Source of the DNA: Bacillota bacterium
GTDB taxonomy: Bacteria > Bacillota > Clostridia > Tissierellales > Tissierellaceae
Assembly (NCBI GenBank): GCA_030602225.1
Contig: JAUWAD010000001.1
Coordinates: forward strand, 25,442-89,441
DNA: 64,000 nt
Direction of reading: 5' to 3'
Made by a program: the position numbers and the translations under genes
Notes under the pieces: model-generated
Told to the model about the DNA's origin: nothing
What the model saw: the letters and a program-made list of their open reading frames with translations, nothing else
Databases searched by the model: none
Part shown: positions 40,687 to 50,074 of the stretch, piece after piece
Layout: each line of letters opens with the position of its first letter
Position numbering within the stretch: position 1 is the first letter of the stretch

Positions 40687-42186
40687 ATGGATAACGTTTT
40701 ATATGGCTTTATGGCCGCATTTCAAATTACAAACCTAATAGCTGCATTATTAAGTGTTGGGGTAGGAATTGTTGTTGGTTCATTACCTGGGTTATCAGCA
40801 GCAATGGGAGTTGCATTGCTTATTCCAATAACTTTTGGGATGCCTGCTGAAACTGCACTAATAGCCCTTGCAGGAGTTTATTGCGGTGCAATGTATGGGG
40901 GGTCAATTTCCGCTATATTACTTCATACACCAGGCACTTCATCTGCAGCAGCTACAGCAATTGATGGATATCCTATGACATTAAAAGGAGAAGCTGGTAA
41001 AGCTTTGGCTACAGCCACAATTGCTTCTTTTACAGGTGGTATGGTAAGTTCAGTGGCACTTTATACAATTTCTCCAATACTGGCGACTTTAGCATTAAAA
41101 TTTGGGCCAGCAGAATATTTTTGGCTTTCCATTTTCGGATTAACTATCATAGCTGGGGTTAGCTCTAAATCAATGTTAAAAGGATTGATATCTGGTGCAT
41201 TGGGCTTGGTGTTGTCAACTATAGGTATGGATCCCATGTTAGGTGTTCCAAGATTTATCTTTGGATCTAATGCTTTACTTAGAGGATTGCCTTTTACAGC
41301 TACACTGATTGGACTATTCTCCATGTCTCAAGTGTTATTGTTAGCTGAAAAGCACTTAAGAAAGGGAGTTCAGGCAAAAGAAGTTAAGGATAAGGTTCAT
41401 ATAGACAAAGACGAGTTAAAGAGAATAACTCCTGTGAGTTTATGGTCAGCTGCAATAGGTACTGTTGTAGGGATACTTCCAGGAGCAGGGGGTACAATCG
41501 CAAGTTTTATTGGATACAACGAATCAAAAAGATTTGTTAAGGATAAGTCTCTACATGGTACAGGAATAATTGAAGGAGTTGCTGGGCCTGAAGCTGCTAA
41601 TAATGCTGTCACTGGAGGATCATTAATACCAACTCTAACTTTGGGTATTCCGGGAAATAGTGTTACTGCTATTCTTTTAGGAGGCTTAGTTATTCAGGGA
41701 TTAAGGCCTGGTCCAGACTTATTTACTATACATGGTCAAACTACCTATACATTCTTTGCAGGATTTGTTGTGGTTAATATATTTATGCTTATGCTTGGAT
41801 TATTCGCAGTAAGATATTTTGCAAAGGTTTCAAAAGTACAAGATAGCATATTGATACCTATAATCTTCACTCTATCAGTAATAGGTTCTTATGCTATTAG
41901 CAATAACTTTACAGATGTATATGTTATGTTCATATTTGGTATTATTGGTTATTTTGTTAAAAAGTTAAACTTAAATTCGGCGGCAATTGTTCTAGCATTA
42001 ATACTTGGTCCAATTGGTGAAACTGGACTAAGAAGAACTTTGATTATGAATAAAGGGAACTACTTAGCTCTATTTAATAGTACAATTTCATGGGTTCTAA
42101 TCAGTATAGCAGTACTGTCTTTATTAACACCAGCTATTATGGCAATATTCAACAAAAGAAAAGGTAAAATAGAAAACGGAGACTAA
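40687..42186 (+). CDS. tctA: Tripartite tricarboxylate transporter large membrane subunit
   Basis: GSLPGLSAAMGVALLIPITFGM, AMYGGSISAILLHTPGTSSAAATAIDGYPM, GPEAANNAVTGGSLIPTLTLGIPG. Confidence 0.95.
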   Translation: MDNVLYGFMAAFQITNLIAALLSVGVGIVVGSLPGLSAAMGVALLIPITFGMPAETALIALAGVYCGAMYGGSISAILLHTPGTSSAAATAIDGYPMTLKGEAGKALATATIASFTGGMVSSVALYTISPILATLALKFGPAEYFWLSIFGLTIIAGVSSKSMLKGLISGALGLVLSTIGMDPMLGVPRFIFGSNALLRGLPFTATLIGLFSMSQVLLLAEKHLRKGVQAKEVKDKVHIDKDELKRITPVSLWSAAIGTVVGILPGAGGTIASFIGYNESKRFVKDKSLHGTGIIEGVAGPEAANNAVTGGSLIPTLTLGIPGNSVTAILLGGLVIQGLRPGPDLFTIHGQTTYTFFAGFVVVNIFMLMLGLFAVRYFAKVSKVQDSILIPIIFTLSVIGSYAISNNFTDVYVMFIFGIIGYFVKKLNLNSAAIVLALILGPIGETGLRRTLIMNKGNYLALFNSTISWVLISIAVLSLLTPAIMAIFNKRKGKIENGD

Positions 42187-42190
42187 TGGG

Positions 42191-42856
42191 ATGATATCAG
42201 GAATGGAAATAATTATACGATTAATTTTATCTGCAATACTAGGTGGATTAATTGGAATAGAAAGAGAAGTTAATAATAGGCCAGCAGGGTTAAGAACTCA
42301 TGTCCTTGTTACTGTTGGGTCTGCTCTGATAATGCTTATTTCCATTGATGGATTCTCAGATGCAATAAATAGAACTGGGGATCCAGCCAGACTAGCTGCT
42401 CAAGTGGTAAGTGGTATTGGATTTCTAGGTGCTGGAACAATAATGAGAAATGGCAATAGTATAAATGGACTAACCACAGCTGCCAGTTTATGGGTATCAG
42501 CGGGTATTGGGTTGGCGATTGGTTCGGGTTATTACATGGGCGCAATAGTTACTGGAATAATTGTTATGATAACCCTAATGACTTTGGGAACACTTGAGAA
42601 AAAAATATTAACTAAAAGTTATAGAGTAATCGAAGTAATAGTTACAGATAAACCAGGAATTATTGGGCAAATTGGAACAGTAATGGGAGAACATAAAATA
42701 TCCATTAGAGATATATCAGTAGCTAGTCATGAAGGTGACCCTCAGCAAATGGAAGCAAAGTTTATGGTAAAAACCACACCATCATTTGTTGTTAACTCTT
42801 TTTATAGGGATATATATGATATAGATGGGGTTATCAATGTAACATGTTCAGGATAA
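42191..42856 (+). CDS. MgtC/SapB family protein (second paralog)
   Basis: RLILSAILGGLIGIEREVNNRPAGLRTHVLVTVGS, ARLAAQVVSGIGFLGAGTIM. Confidence 0.93.
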   Translation: MISGMEIIIRLILSAILGGLIGIEREVNNRPAGLRTHVLVTVGSALIMLISIDGFSDAINRTGDPARLAAQVVSGIGFLGAGTIMRNGNSINGLTTAASLWVSAGIGLAIGSGYYMGAIVTGIIVMITLMTLGTLEKKILTKSYRVIEVIVTDKPGIIGQIGTVMGEHKISIRDISVASHEGDPQQMEAKFMVKTTPSFVVNSFYRDIYDIDGVINVTCSG

Positions 42857-42862
42857 TTAAGG

Positions 42863-42898
42863 AAAAAGCATGTATGGATTCTTCTGTATATGCTTTTT
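42863..42898 (+). terminator. Intrinsic terminator
   Basis: AAAAAGCA...TGCTTTTT inverted repeat. Confidence 0.6.
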
Positions 42899-42980
42899 GT
42901 TTTCCTAAGATAGTTTGTGATTAAAAATATCCTTCAAACACTTTGTTAAATGATATATAATTAAGTAGGGTGGTGATAGT

Positions 42981-43673
42981 ATGAGTGTTAGTAAAATATT
43001 GGTTGTAGATGATGAAAAGAATATTGTTGAGTTACTAAGGATAAACCTTGAAAGGTTTGGTTATGAAGTAATTTCTGCTTATACTGGTATGGAGGCAATA
43101 ACACTAATATCCTTAGAAAAGCCAGATCTTATACTATTGGACATTATGCTGCCAGATAGTGATGGGATAAAGATATGTTCAATGATAAGAAGTAATGAAA
43201 GAACAATGAATATCCCAATTATAATGGTTTCAGCCAAAAGTGAGGAAGAGGATAAAATTGAGGGTTTAAGAGCTGGAGCAGATGATTATATAACTAAACC
43301 CTTTAGTGTTAAAGAAATAGATGCAAGAATTCAAAGTGTGTTAAGAAGAAGCAATAAAGGGAATTTGGATATTGATCAACCAGAAGTATTAGGGAATAAT
43401 GATTTAGTTATAAATAAGGAGAAATATGAAGTCTTAAAGGGTCAAAACAAGATAGATTTGACTCTTAGTGAATTTAAACTGCTAAGTAAGATTTTTGAAA
43501 ATCCAAATAAAGTATACACACGAGAAGAGTTAATAGATGTGATTTCATCAGACAAGGAAAAAGCAGATATAAGAACCATCGATGTTCATATTAGAAATAT
43601 AAGAAAAAAGATAGAAAGTGAAAACGATGAATTTATAGAAACCGTAAGGGGAATAGGATATAGGGTTAAATAG
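42981..43673 (+). CDS. PhoB/OmpR-family response regulator
   Basis: KILVVDDEKNIVELL, LILLDIMLPDSDG, ADDYITKPFS, C-term winged helix IDVHIRNIRKKIE..ETVRGIGYRVK. Confidence 0.95.
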   Translation: MSVSKILVVDDEKNIVELLRINLERFGYEVISAYTGMEAITLISLEKPDLILLDIMLPDSDGIKICSMIRSNERTMNIPIIMVSAKSEEEDKIEGLRAGADDYITKPFSVKEIDARIQSVLRRSNKGNLDIDQPEVLGNNDLVINKEKYEVLKGQNKIDLTLSEFKLLSKIFENPNKVYTREELIDVISSDKEKADIRTIDVHIRNIRKKIESENDEFIETVRGIGYRVK

Positions 43674-43675
43674 AT

Positions 43676-45082
43676 ATGCGAAGAAAGATATTGCTTAATT
43701 ATATATTAATACTTATTATCAGCTCTTTTCTAACAGGTTATATTGCATATTACACAATAAAGGTAAACCACTTACAGAGTAAGGAAGAGAAGTATGTTTC
43801 GAATCTTAAGTTAATTGAAAGTTCCATTCTTGAAAATAAGGATTCTACCTTTAACTTCTTCAGAATGGCTCAAGTTTTCTCTGACTTAACCTCATCTAGG
43901 GTTACGTTTATAAGCAGTGAAGGATATCCTGTGGCTGATTCAGATAATAACAGTATAATTTTTGATGATATGTCAAGTTCACAAGGCATAGAAAATGCTT
44001 TAAAAGGTGAATCTAAAATTTACAATGAATTTAGCAGAGAGATGGGTAAAAACTATTATTACTATTCATCCTTATTGAGGATAAACGATAGTAATAGCAT
44101 CATAATTAGAATTGGAGAGACAATCGATAGCACTGATAGACTCATAGACAATTTTCTTTTGTACTTAATGACAGCAATTTTAGCAAGTTTATTGATTGCA
44201 TCAATTTTATCTTTTATAACTGTGGAGAATCTGGTTAGGCCTCTTAGAAAACTGACTATGACTTCAAAGCTAGTTGCTGCTGGAGATTTTTCTCAATTGG
44301 TTGACATAGACTCAGATGATGAAATAGGGGAGCTAACAGCTAGTTTTAATACCATGACACAAGAGTTGAACAATTACGTATCATCAATAAATGAAGTTGA
44401 GAGAATGAGAAAGGATTTTGTCGCAAATATTTCACATGAGTTAAGAACACCACTAACTTCCATACTGGGATTTGTTGAAACTTTAAGATTAGAATACCTG
44501 GATTATGATACAAAGAATAAGTCTTTGAATATTATTGAAACTGAAAGCATAAGATTACGTGAAATGATCAATAAACTACTGATATTATCAAAAGTTGAAA
44601 GCATGAGAGATGAAAAAGTGTTATCAGAGTTGGATATTAAAAAAATTATTTCTGAAGTACTTGATGTATTAAGTCAGAAGATAATTGAAAAAGAAATAAC
44701 AGTTCATGTAAAGTATGAAAGTATGGAATACTCAGTAAAAAGTGATGAAGGCTTAATTAAGTTAATATTGATAAACCTAATCGAGAACAGTATAAAATAT
44801 AATTTCACTAATGGACAGATATGGGTTATTGTTCAGGAAGACAATAAGAGCATAAGAATTATCGTAAAGGATACAGGAGTAGGAATACCAGAAGATAAAT
44901 TAGACAAAGTATTTGAAAGGTTCTATAGAGTAGACAGCTCAAGGAGTATTACAAATGGATCAGGGTTAGGTTTGGCAATCACCAAACATGTAGTTTCAGG
45001 TCTTGGAGGAACAATCGAAGTAGAGTCATCTCAAGGGAAAGGTACAGTATTTAGTGTTATATTTCCAAAAGATTATTCATAA
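43676..45082 (+). CDS. Sensor histidine kinase (PhoR/WalK-like, HAMP)
   Basis: RPLRKLTMTSKLVAAGDFSQL HAMP; FVANISHELRTPLTSILGF; VKDTGVGIPEDKLDKVFERFYRVDSSRSITNGSGLGLAITKHVV. Confidence 0.95.
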   Translation: MRRKILLNYILILIISSFLTGYIAYYTIKVNHLQSKEEKYVSNLKLIESSILENKDSTFNFFRMAQVFSDLTSSRVTFISSEGYPVADSDNNSIIFDDMSSSQGIENALKGESKIYNEFSREMGKNYYYYSSLLRINDSNSIIIRIGETIDSTDRLIDNFLLYLMTAILASLLIASILSFITVENLVRPLRKLTMTSKLVAAGDFSQLVDIDSDDEIGELTASFNTMTQELNNYVSSINEVERMRKDFVANISHELRTPLTSILGFVETLRLEYLDYDTKNKSLNIIETESIRLREMINKLLILSKVESMRDEKVLSELDIKKIISEVLDVLSQKIIEKEITVHVKYESMEYSVKSDEGLIKLILINLIENSIKYNFTNGQIWVIVQEDNKSIRIIVKDTGVGIPEDKLDKVFERFYRVDSSRSITNGSGLGLAITKHVVSGLGGTIEVESSQGKGTVFSVIFPKDYS

Positions 45083-45142
45083 AACTCCTAATTTAATGAT
45101 GTTCATGGTATAATAAAAAAGTCATTAGTAAGGAGGGTTATT

Positions 45143-45754
45143 ATGCATCAGTATAAGGGAAAATTAATTATTCATACGGGATCAATGTTTTCAGGAAAAA
45201 CATCAAGTCTAGAGAAAGATGTTAAGCGATTTAGAATAGCTGGTTATAACACACTTGCTTTCAAACCATCGGTAGATACTAGATACTCTACTTCTGAAAT
45301 AATATCTCACGACCAGACTTCCTTGGAAGCATTATTAGTTGAAGATATATCGAAAATTATGGAACACTGTGAGAAATCAAACCCTAAGGTTGTGGCAATA
45401 GATGAGGTACAATTTTTAGGTGGAGAGATAGATGAAATTATAAACGGCATCAACCAACTTCTGGAGAAGGACATAACAGTTATTGTGGCAGGTCTTGATA
45501 TCGATTTTAGCGGGAAGGCATTTGAAATTTTAAAAGAATTAATGCCTATAGCTGACTATTTAACAAAACACCACGCGGTATGTGTGAAATGTGGTACTGA
45601 TGCGTGGGTTAGCCATAGAAAGACTAAGGCTCAAGAAAGGGTAGTAATAGGGGCCACTAAAGAGTATGAGCCACTATGCAGATCTTGTTATGTGAAGGAA
45701 AAGAAGGAAGAATCTAAGATTGTTAATAAAAATCAAGTTACTTTCATAGAATAA
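45143..45754 (+). CDS. tdk: Thymidine kinase
   Basis: GSMFSGKTSSL, KPSVDTRYS, AIDEVQFL, CVKCGTDAWVSHR ... CRSCYVK. Confidence 0.94.
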   Translation: MHQYKGKLIIHTGSMFSGKTSSLEKDVKRFRIAGYNTLAFKPSVDTRYSTSEIISHDQTSLEALLVEDISKIMEHCEKSNPKVVAIDEVQFLGGEIDEIINGINQLLEKDITVIVAGLDIDFSGKAFEILKELMPIADYLTKHHAVCVKCGTDAWVSHRKTKAQERVVIGATKEYEPLCRSCYVKEKKEESKIVNKNQVTFIE

Positions 45755-45784
45755 GAACCGGTAAAAACCGGTTCTTATTCTATG
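45745..45784. terminator. Perfect 18-bp-stem bidirectional terminator between tdk and DUF4097 gene
   Basis: CATAGAATAAGAACCGGT-aaaa-ACCGGTTCTTATTCTATG. Confidence 0.85.
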
Positions 45785-46794
45785 TTTATATTCCCTGAAG
45801 ATGTTGACATTTGTATTAAATATGTGCTCGTTAAACTAGTAACCTCAAGGTTATTGCCAGGGACGGAAGATCCCTCATAAACAACTCTTCCACTGGAAGT
45901 TCTAGCTGAAATATTCCCCATATATTCTTTGATATTCAATATGTTAATATTACCAGAACTACTATTAATCTTAATTTTTTCAGATTCATTTGTTAATGAT
46001 AAAGTAACATCTCCAGAACTGCTATTAATATCAGCACTTCCAGAATGTGGTTTTATTGTTACATTTCCAGAAGATGATTTAATATTAAAACTGCTGGTTA
46101 TGGTGTTATTGGATATAAAGCTACCGGAACTTGATTCAAACTTAATTTTATCAGCATAAATATCATTTACTTTTAAATCACCGGATGATGATTCAAATTG
46201 AATATTTTTGATAATATTATCAGGGATGTATAATTCTAGTTTTAAATTTGAGTTGGCAACTGTAATACTTCCAGTATTTGGGGTGTTTGTTATCTGGAGA
46301 GTATTACCAACTACTCTATAATCAAATTCAAATTTTTTGTTCGAAGCATACTTGCCATTTAATACAATACTTATTTTTTCATCCTCACCTTTGTATATAT
46401 AAGTGTCTACAAATATGGTATCTATTTTAAGCTCTTCTATTCCTTCTGCTGAGAATTCCTTCTTTAAATCTTCTGTATAGGTAGTTCCAGAGCTTCCAAT
46501 ATTAATATTTCTGAATAATTCATCTAAGCTATTAATACCAATTGTTGTCTTGGTATCCCCATCTTCAACAACGATACCTCTCCATGATATTGATACAAAA
46601 GTATCGCCGTCTTTTACTCTAATACCTTCAGAATCAATTTTTACTAAATTATCCTTTTCGGATATAATTATTGAGTTACCTACTAAATAATCATCCAACC
46701 TAAAGTTATCTATATAATATAGAGAGTAGAATCCAATGCCAAAAGAGATTAACATTACTCCCAAAAGGATAAGACTAATTCGTTTAAAATCCAT
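45775..46794 (-). CDS. DUF4097-type beta-repeat membrane-anchored protein
   Basis: N-terminal TM; repeated SSSG(D/N) units (FESSSGDLKV, FESSSGSFIS, IKSSSGNVTI, INSSSGDVTL, INSSSGNINI). Confidence 0.8.
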   Translation of the reverse strand: MDFKRISLILLGVMLISFGIGFYSLYYIDNFRLDDYLVGNSIIISEKDNLVKIDSEGIRVKDGDTFVSISWRGIVVEDGDTKTTIGINSLDELFRNINIGSSGTTYTEDLKKEFSAEGIEELKIDTIFVDTYIYKGEDEKISIVLNGKYASNKKFEFDYRVVGNTLQITNTPNTGSITVANSNLKLELYIPDNIIKNIQFESSSGDLKVNDIYADKIKFESSSGSFISNNTITSSFNIKSSSGNVTIKPHSGSADINSSSGDVTLSLTNESEKIKINSSSGNINILNIKEYMGNISARTSSGRVVYEGSSVPGNNLEVTSLTSTYLIQMSTSSGNINIE

Positions 46795-46805
46795 AAATTA
46801 ACCTC

Positions 46806-47381
46806 CTAACTGTAAACCAGTTTTTTATTCCACTGTATATAAAGAACACATAGCTTATAAAGCAACTTGGATAGAATTATTCCAAGTATTACCACTAGGA
46901 ATCCCATGGCAATAAGGCCAATGCCAAAGGCAGTGGATGTTACTACACCAGGAATGTAAGTAGAAAGAACAAAATTCACAGGTAATCTAAGTAGTAAGCC
47001 AAATCCTCCTATGGCTATACCAAAACCAGCTGCATAGAAACCAATTAGTATTCCCACTAAGCCCATAAATGGCCCAAATACAAATATGACATTTAAAACT
47101 ATTAATAGAATAAGAATAATTGCATTTGGACTTCTATTAGTCTGTGTATTAGCCTTTGCATCATTCTTAGTGGAGAAATCATAGGTTGATCGTATGCTTT
47201 CTGCAACCTCCCTTGGATCTCCCAATTCCTTTGATATTTCATCTTCAGTTTTTCCTTTTTCTTTTCCAATAATAAAGTGTTCTTCATAATCTAGTAAGAT
47301 TTCCCTAACTTCACTTTCCGGTAAATAATGAAGATAGGACTTCAATTTATTTAGATACTCAGCTTTTGTCATCGAAATCAC
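46806..47381 (-). CDS. DUF1700 family membrane protein
   Basis: MTKAEYLNKLKSYLHYLPESEVREILLDYEEHF...GKTEDEISKELGDPREVAESI. Confidence 0.9.
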   Translation of the reverse strand: MISMTKAEYLNKLKSYLHYLPESEVREILLDYEEHFIIGKEKGKTEDEISKELGDPREVAESIRSTYDFSTKNDAKANTQTNRSPNAIILILLIVLNVIFVFGPFMGLVGILIGFYAAGFGIAIGGFGLLLRLPVNFVLSTYIPGVVTSTAFGIGLIAMGFLVVILGIILSKLLYKLCVLYIQWNKKLVYS

Positions 47382-47685
47382 CCCTTAATAAATCATTAAC
47401 TCCATCTACAAAACTTTCCCACTCAATTTCTAACTCATCTAAGGCTTCTCTCCCTTTTTTTGAAAGCTTATAGTACTTTCTAGGAGGACCTTCCTGGGAT
47501 TCTTCCAAGTAAGTGGTAACATAACCATCACTTCTGAAGCGCCTTAAAAGAGGATATATGGTTCCTTCTGAAATTTCTATAAACCTTGATATATTTTCAA
47601 CCAATTCATACCCATAATAATCTCTTCTACTTAATAAACTTAAAACACATAGCTCAAGAACGCCCTTTTTAAATTGAATATTCAT
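47359..47685 (-). CDS. PadR family transcriptional regulator
   Basis: KKGVLELCVLSLLSRRDYYGYELVENIS, ISEGTIYPLLRRFRSDGYVTTYLEESQEGPPRKYYKLSKKGREAL. Confidence 0.95.
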   Translation of the reverse strand: MNIQFKKGVLELCVLSLLSRRDYYGYELVENISRFIEISEGTIYPLLRRFRSDGYVTTYLEESQEGPPRKYYKLSKKGREALDELEIEWESFVDGVNDLLRGDFDDKS

Positions 47686-47755
47686 AGGTAACCTCCTTTC
47701 CTCAAGTATAATATATCACATACTACCTTATAACGCAAGGTACTAAAATAAAAAA

Positions 47756-47781
47756 ATAGAAGATTTTTTATCTTCTATTCT
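47756..47781 (-). terminator. Intrinsic terminator downstream of rodA
   Basis: AATAGAAGAT-tttttt-ATCTTCTATT; minus-strand transcript then reads U-rich. Confidence 0.7.
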
Positions 47782-47784
47782 GAA

Positions 47785-48894
47785 TTATTCAAAACTCAAT
47801 CCTTCTCTATGAAGACCAACACTTAAGATGATCCCTATTGATACTAAGTTGATAAGCTGGAACGTACCTCCATAACTCATAAATGGAAGGGGTATTCCTG
47901 TTATTGGCATTAATCCAATTGTCATCCCTATATTTTCCCAAATATGAAACAAAAACATAGCTGCCAGACCAACGGACATGAATGAACCAAATTTATCCTG
48001 ACTATTTCTTGCAATCCTTATCATTCTACTTATAAGTATAAAATAAAGAAGTATCAATATGCTACCACCTATAAAACCTAATTCCTCAACTAATACTGCG
48101 AATATGAAATCTGTTTGTTTTTCAGGAATATAATTAAACTGGGTCTGGGTTCCCTCTAAAAAACCTCTTCCAAACAATTTGCCACTACCTATTGCAATTC
48201 TTCCCTGTAATGCTTGAAAACCTGTATTTGAGGTATCCCTTTCTGGATCTAGAAAATTAAATATTCTATCCTTTTGAAACTGATCAAGTCTCATCCATAT
48301 AACAGGTAGACTTAGGACGCCAATGGTCAAAGCTATTAATATATATTTCCATTTTACTCCTGCAACAAATAACATTGCAGCAATAAAGAATATAAAGACC
48401 ATTGCAGTTCCAGCATCAGGCTGTAGAAGTATCAGTACAACTGGTACAAAAGCAAGAATAAGTGTTTTAAGTAATACGAAGGGAGAGTTAATATCATCCT
48501 TGTGCTTATCCATATACTTAGCTAATGAAATTATCAGCCCGATTTTCACAAACTCGGCTGGTTGAAAACCAAATCCTCCAATATATAACCAAGATCTTGC
48601 ACCCCACTGATCCTCTCCTACTCCAAGGACTAAAACAGCAATCAAAAGACCTACAGATAAAAGATAGATTGGGATATAGAGCTTTCCTAAGAATTGAAAA
48701 TCAAAAAACACCAAGACAAATATAGCCACAAGACCTATTAAGGTTGATATTCCTTGAGTTCTTACGAATCTTAAATTATCCATATTGTATGTGGCACTAT
48801 AGATAATTGCAAGACCATAAACACTTAATAGTATAGCTGTTATCAACAATATAAAATCAAATTTCTTAAACGATTTCTTTCTTAAATTAAACAT
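47785..48894 (-). CDS. rodA: Rod shape-determining protein RodA (SEDS family)
   Basis: LQPDAGTAMVF, GSGKLFGRGFLEGTQTQFNYIPEKQTDFIFAVLVEELGF, GIPLPFMSYGGTFQL. Confidence 0.95.
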   Translation of the reverse strand: MFNLRKKSFKKFDFILLITAILLSVYGLAIIYSATYNMDNLRFVRTQGISTLIGLVAIFVLVFFDFQFLGKLYIPIYLLSVGLLIAVLVLGVGEDQWGARSWLYIGGFGFQPAEFVKIGLIISLAKYMDKHKDDINSPFVLLKTLILAFVPVVLILLQPDAGTAMVFIFFIAAMLFVAGVKWKYILIALTIGVLSLPVIWMRLDQFQKDRIFNFLDPERDTSNTGFQALQGRIAIGSGKLFGRGFLEGTQTQFNYIPEKQTDFIFAVLVEELGFIGGSILILLYFILISRMIRIARNSQDKFGSFMSVGLAAMFLFHIWENIGMTIGLMPITGIPLPFMSYGGTFQLINLVSIGIILSVGLHREGLSFE

Positions 48895-48986
48895 ACCAAT
48901 TCTCCTTTACATCATTGACTATTATAACATATTATATAAAGTATAAGTAGAAGAAAAAAGAGCAATATTAATTTTGGGAGGATCCC

Positions 48987-50018
48987 ATGGATAAATCAAC
49001 CTTACTCAAATACTCAAAGGAAGTTGGAATAGATTTAGTATCTGTTACTGACTCAAAACCTTTAGATAGAATAGAAGATTATTTAATATATAGAAAAGAA
49101 AGTGGAATTATTACTGAGTTTGAGGAATCGCAGATAAAAAAAAGAATTGATCCCAGAGAGATTATGGAAAACTGTAAAAGTGTAATTGTTGTAGGTATAA
49201 GCTACAATGTTGATTATTGTAGAGATAGTACAGTAAAAGTCAAAGGATCCTTATCAAAGTCTTCTTGGGGTGAAGACTACCATAGGGTTTTAATGAGGAA
49301 AATGGAAGGATTAGTAGAGAGAATATCCCAGGATGAAGAGATGAATTACTTAATTTTTTCAGATACTGGACCCTTAGTGGATAGGGAATTGGCCTTTAAG
49401 TCAGGGATTGGATATTATGGTAAAAATTGTAGCATTATAAGTGATAGACTGGGTTCATTTATATTTCTTGGATACATACTCACTGATATTTATATACAAA
49501 GAGATACTGGAAATTTAATTAGTAAGTGTGGTGAATGCAGATTATGTATTGATGCATGTCCGACAGGTGCATTAACGGAGTATAAGTTAGATGCAAAAAA
49601 ATGCATATCATATCTAACCCAGACAAAAGATACTATTTCTGAGGAACTAGCTGGGAAAATGGGTATAAAAATATATGGATGCGACACATGCCAAATGGTT
49701 TGTCCTAAAAATAAAGGAGTTGAAAAAAACTTAAACTCTCAGTTTCTGCCTGTAAAAACTGGTGGGGTTATTGATATCGAAGAACTGATACTCATGTCAA
49801 AGAGTGAGTTTAGGCTCAAGTATGGATCCATGTCTGGTAGTTGGAGAGGAAAGACTATCCTAATAAGGAATTCCTTGATAGCATTAATAAACATGAATCA
49901 GAAGGAACATCATTATTTGATCCAGGAGGTTAAGAAGAAAAGAATACCTTTATTAGAAGAGTATGTTAAAAGGTGGGAAAACAGACTAAGAAAAAGAAAT
50001 TCTTCACTAAATGACTAG
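48987..50018 (+). CDS. queG: Epoxyqueuosine reductase
   Basis: SWGEDYHRVLMRKME, DTGPLVDRELAFKSGIGYYGKN, CGECRLCIDACPTGAL, YGCDTCQMVCPKN. Confidence 0.95.
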   Translation: MDKSTLLKYSKEVGIDLVSVTDSKPLDRIEDYLIYRKESGIITEFEESQIKKRIDPREIMENCKSVIVVGISYNVDYCRDSTVKVKGSLSKSSWGEDYHRVLMRKMEGLVERISQDEEMNYLIFSDTGPLVDRELAFKSGIGYYGKNCSIISDRLGSFIFLGYILTDIYIQRDTGNLISKCGECRLCIDACPTGALTEYKLDAKKCISYLTQTKDTISEELAGKMGIKIYGCDTCQMVCPKNKGVEKNLNSQFLPVKTGGVIDIEELILMSKSEFRLKYGSMSGSWRGKTILIRNSLIALINMNQKEHHYLIQEVKKKRIPLLEEYVKRWENRLRKRNSSLND

Positions 50019-50074
50019 ATATGTTATAATTGTTGGGAAACTAAATAGATTAAGTTTAAGAAGGAGGAGTTTTA

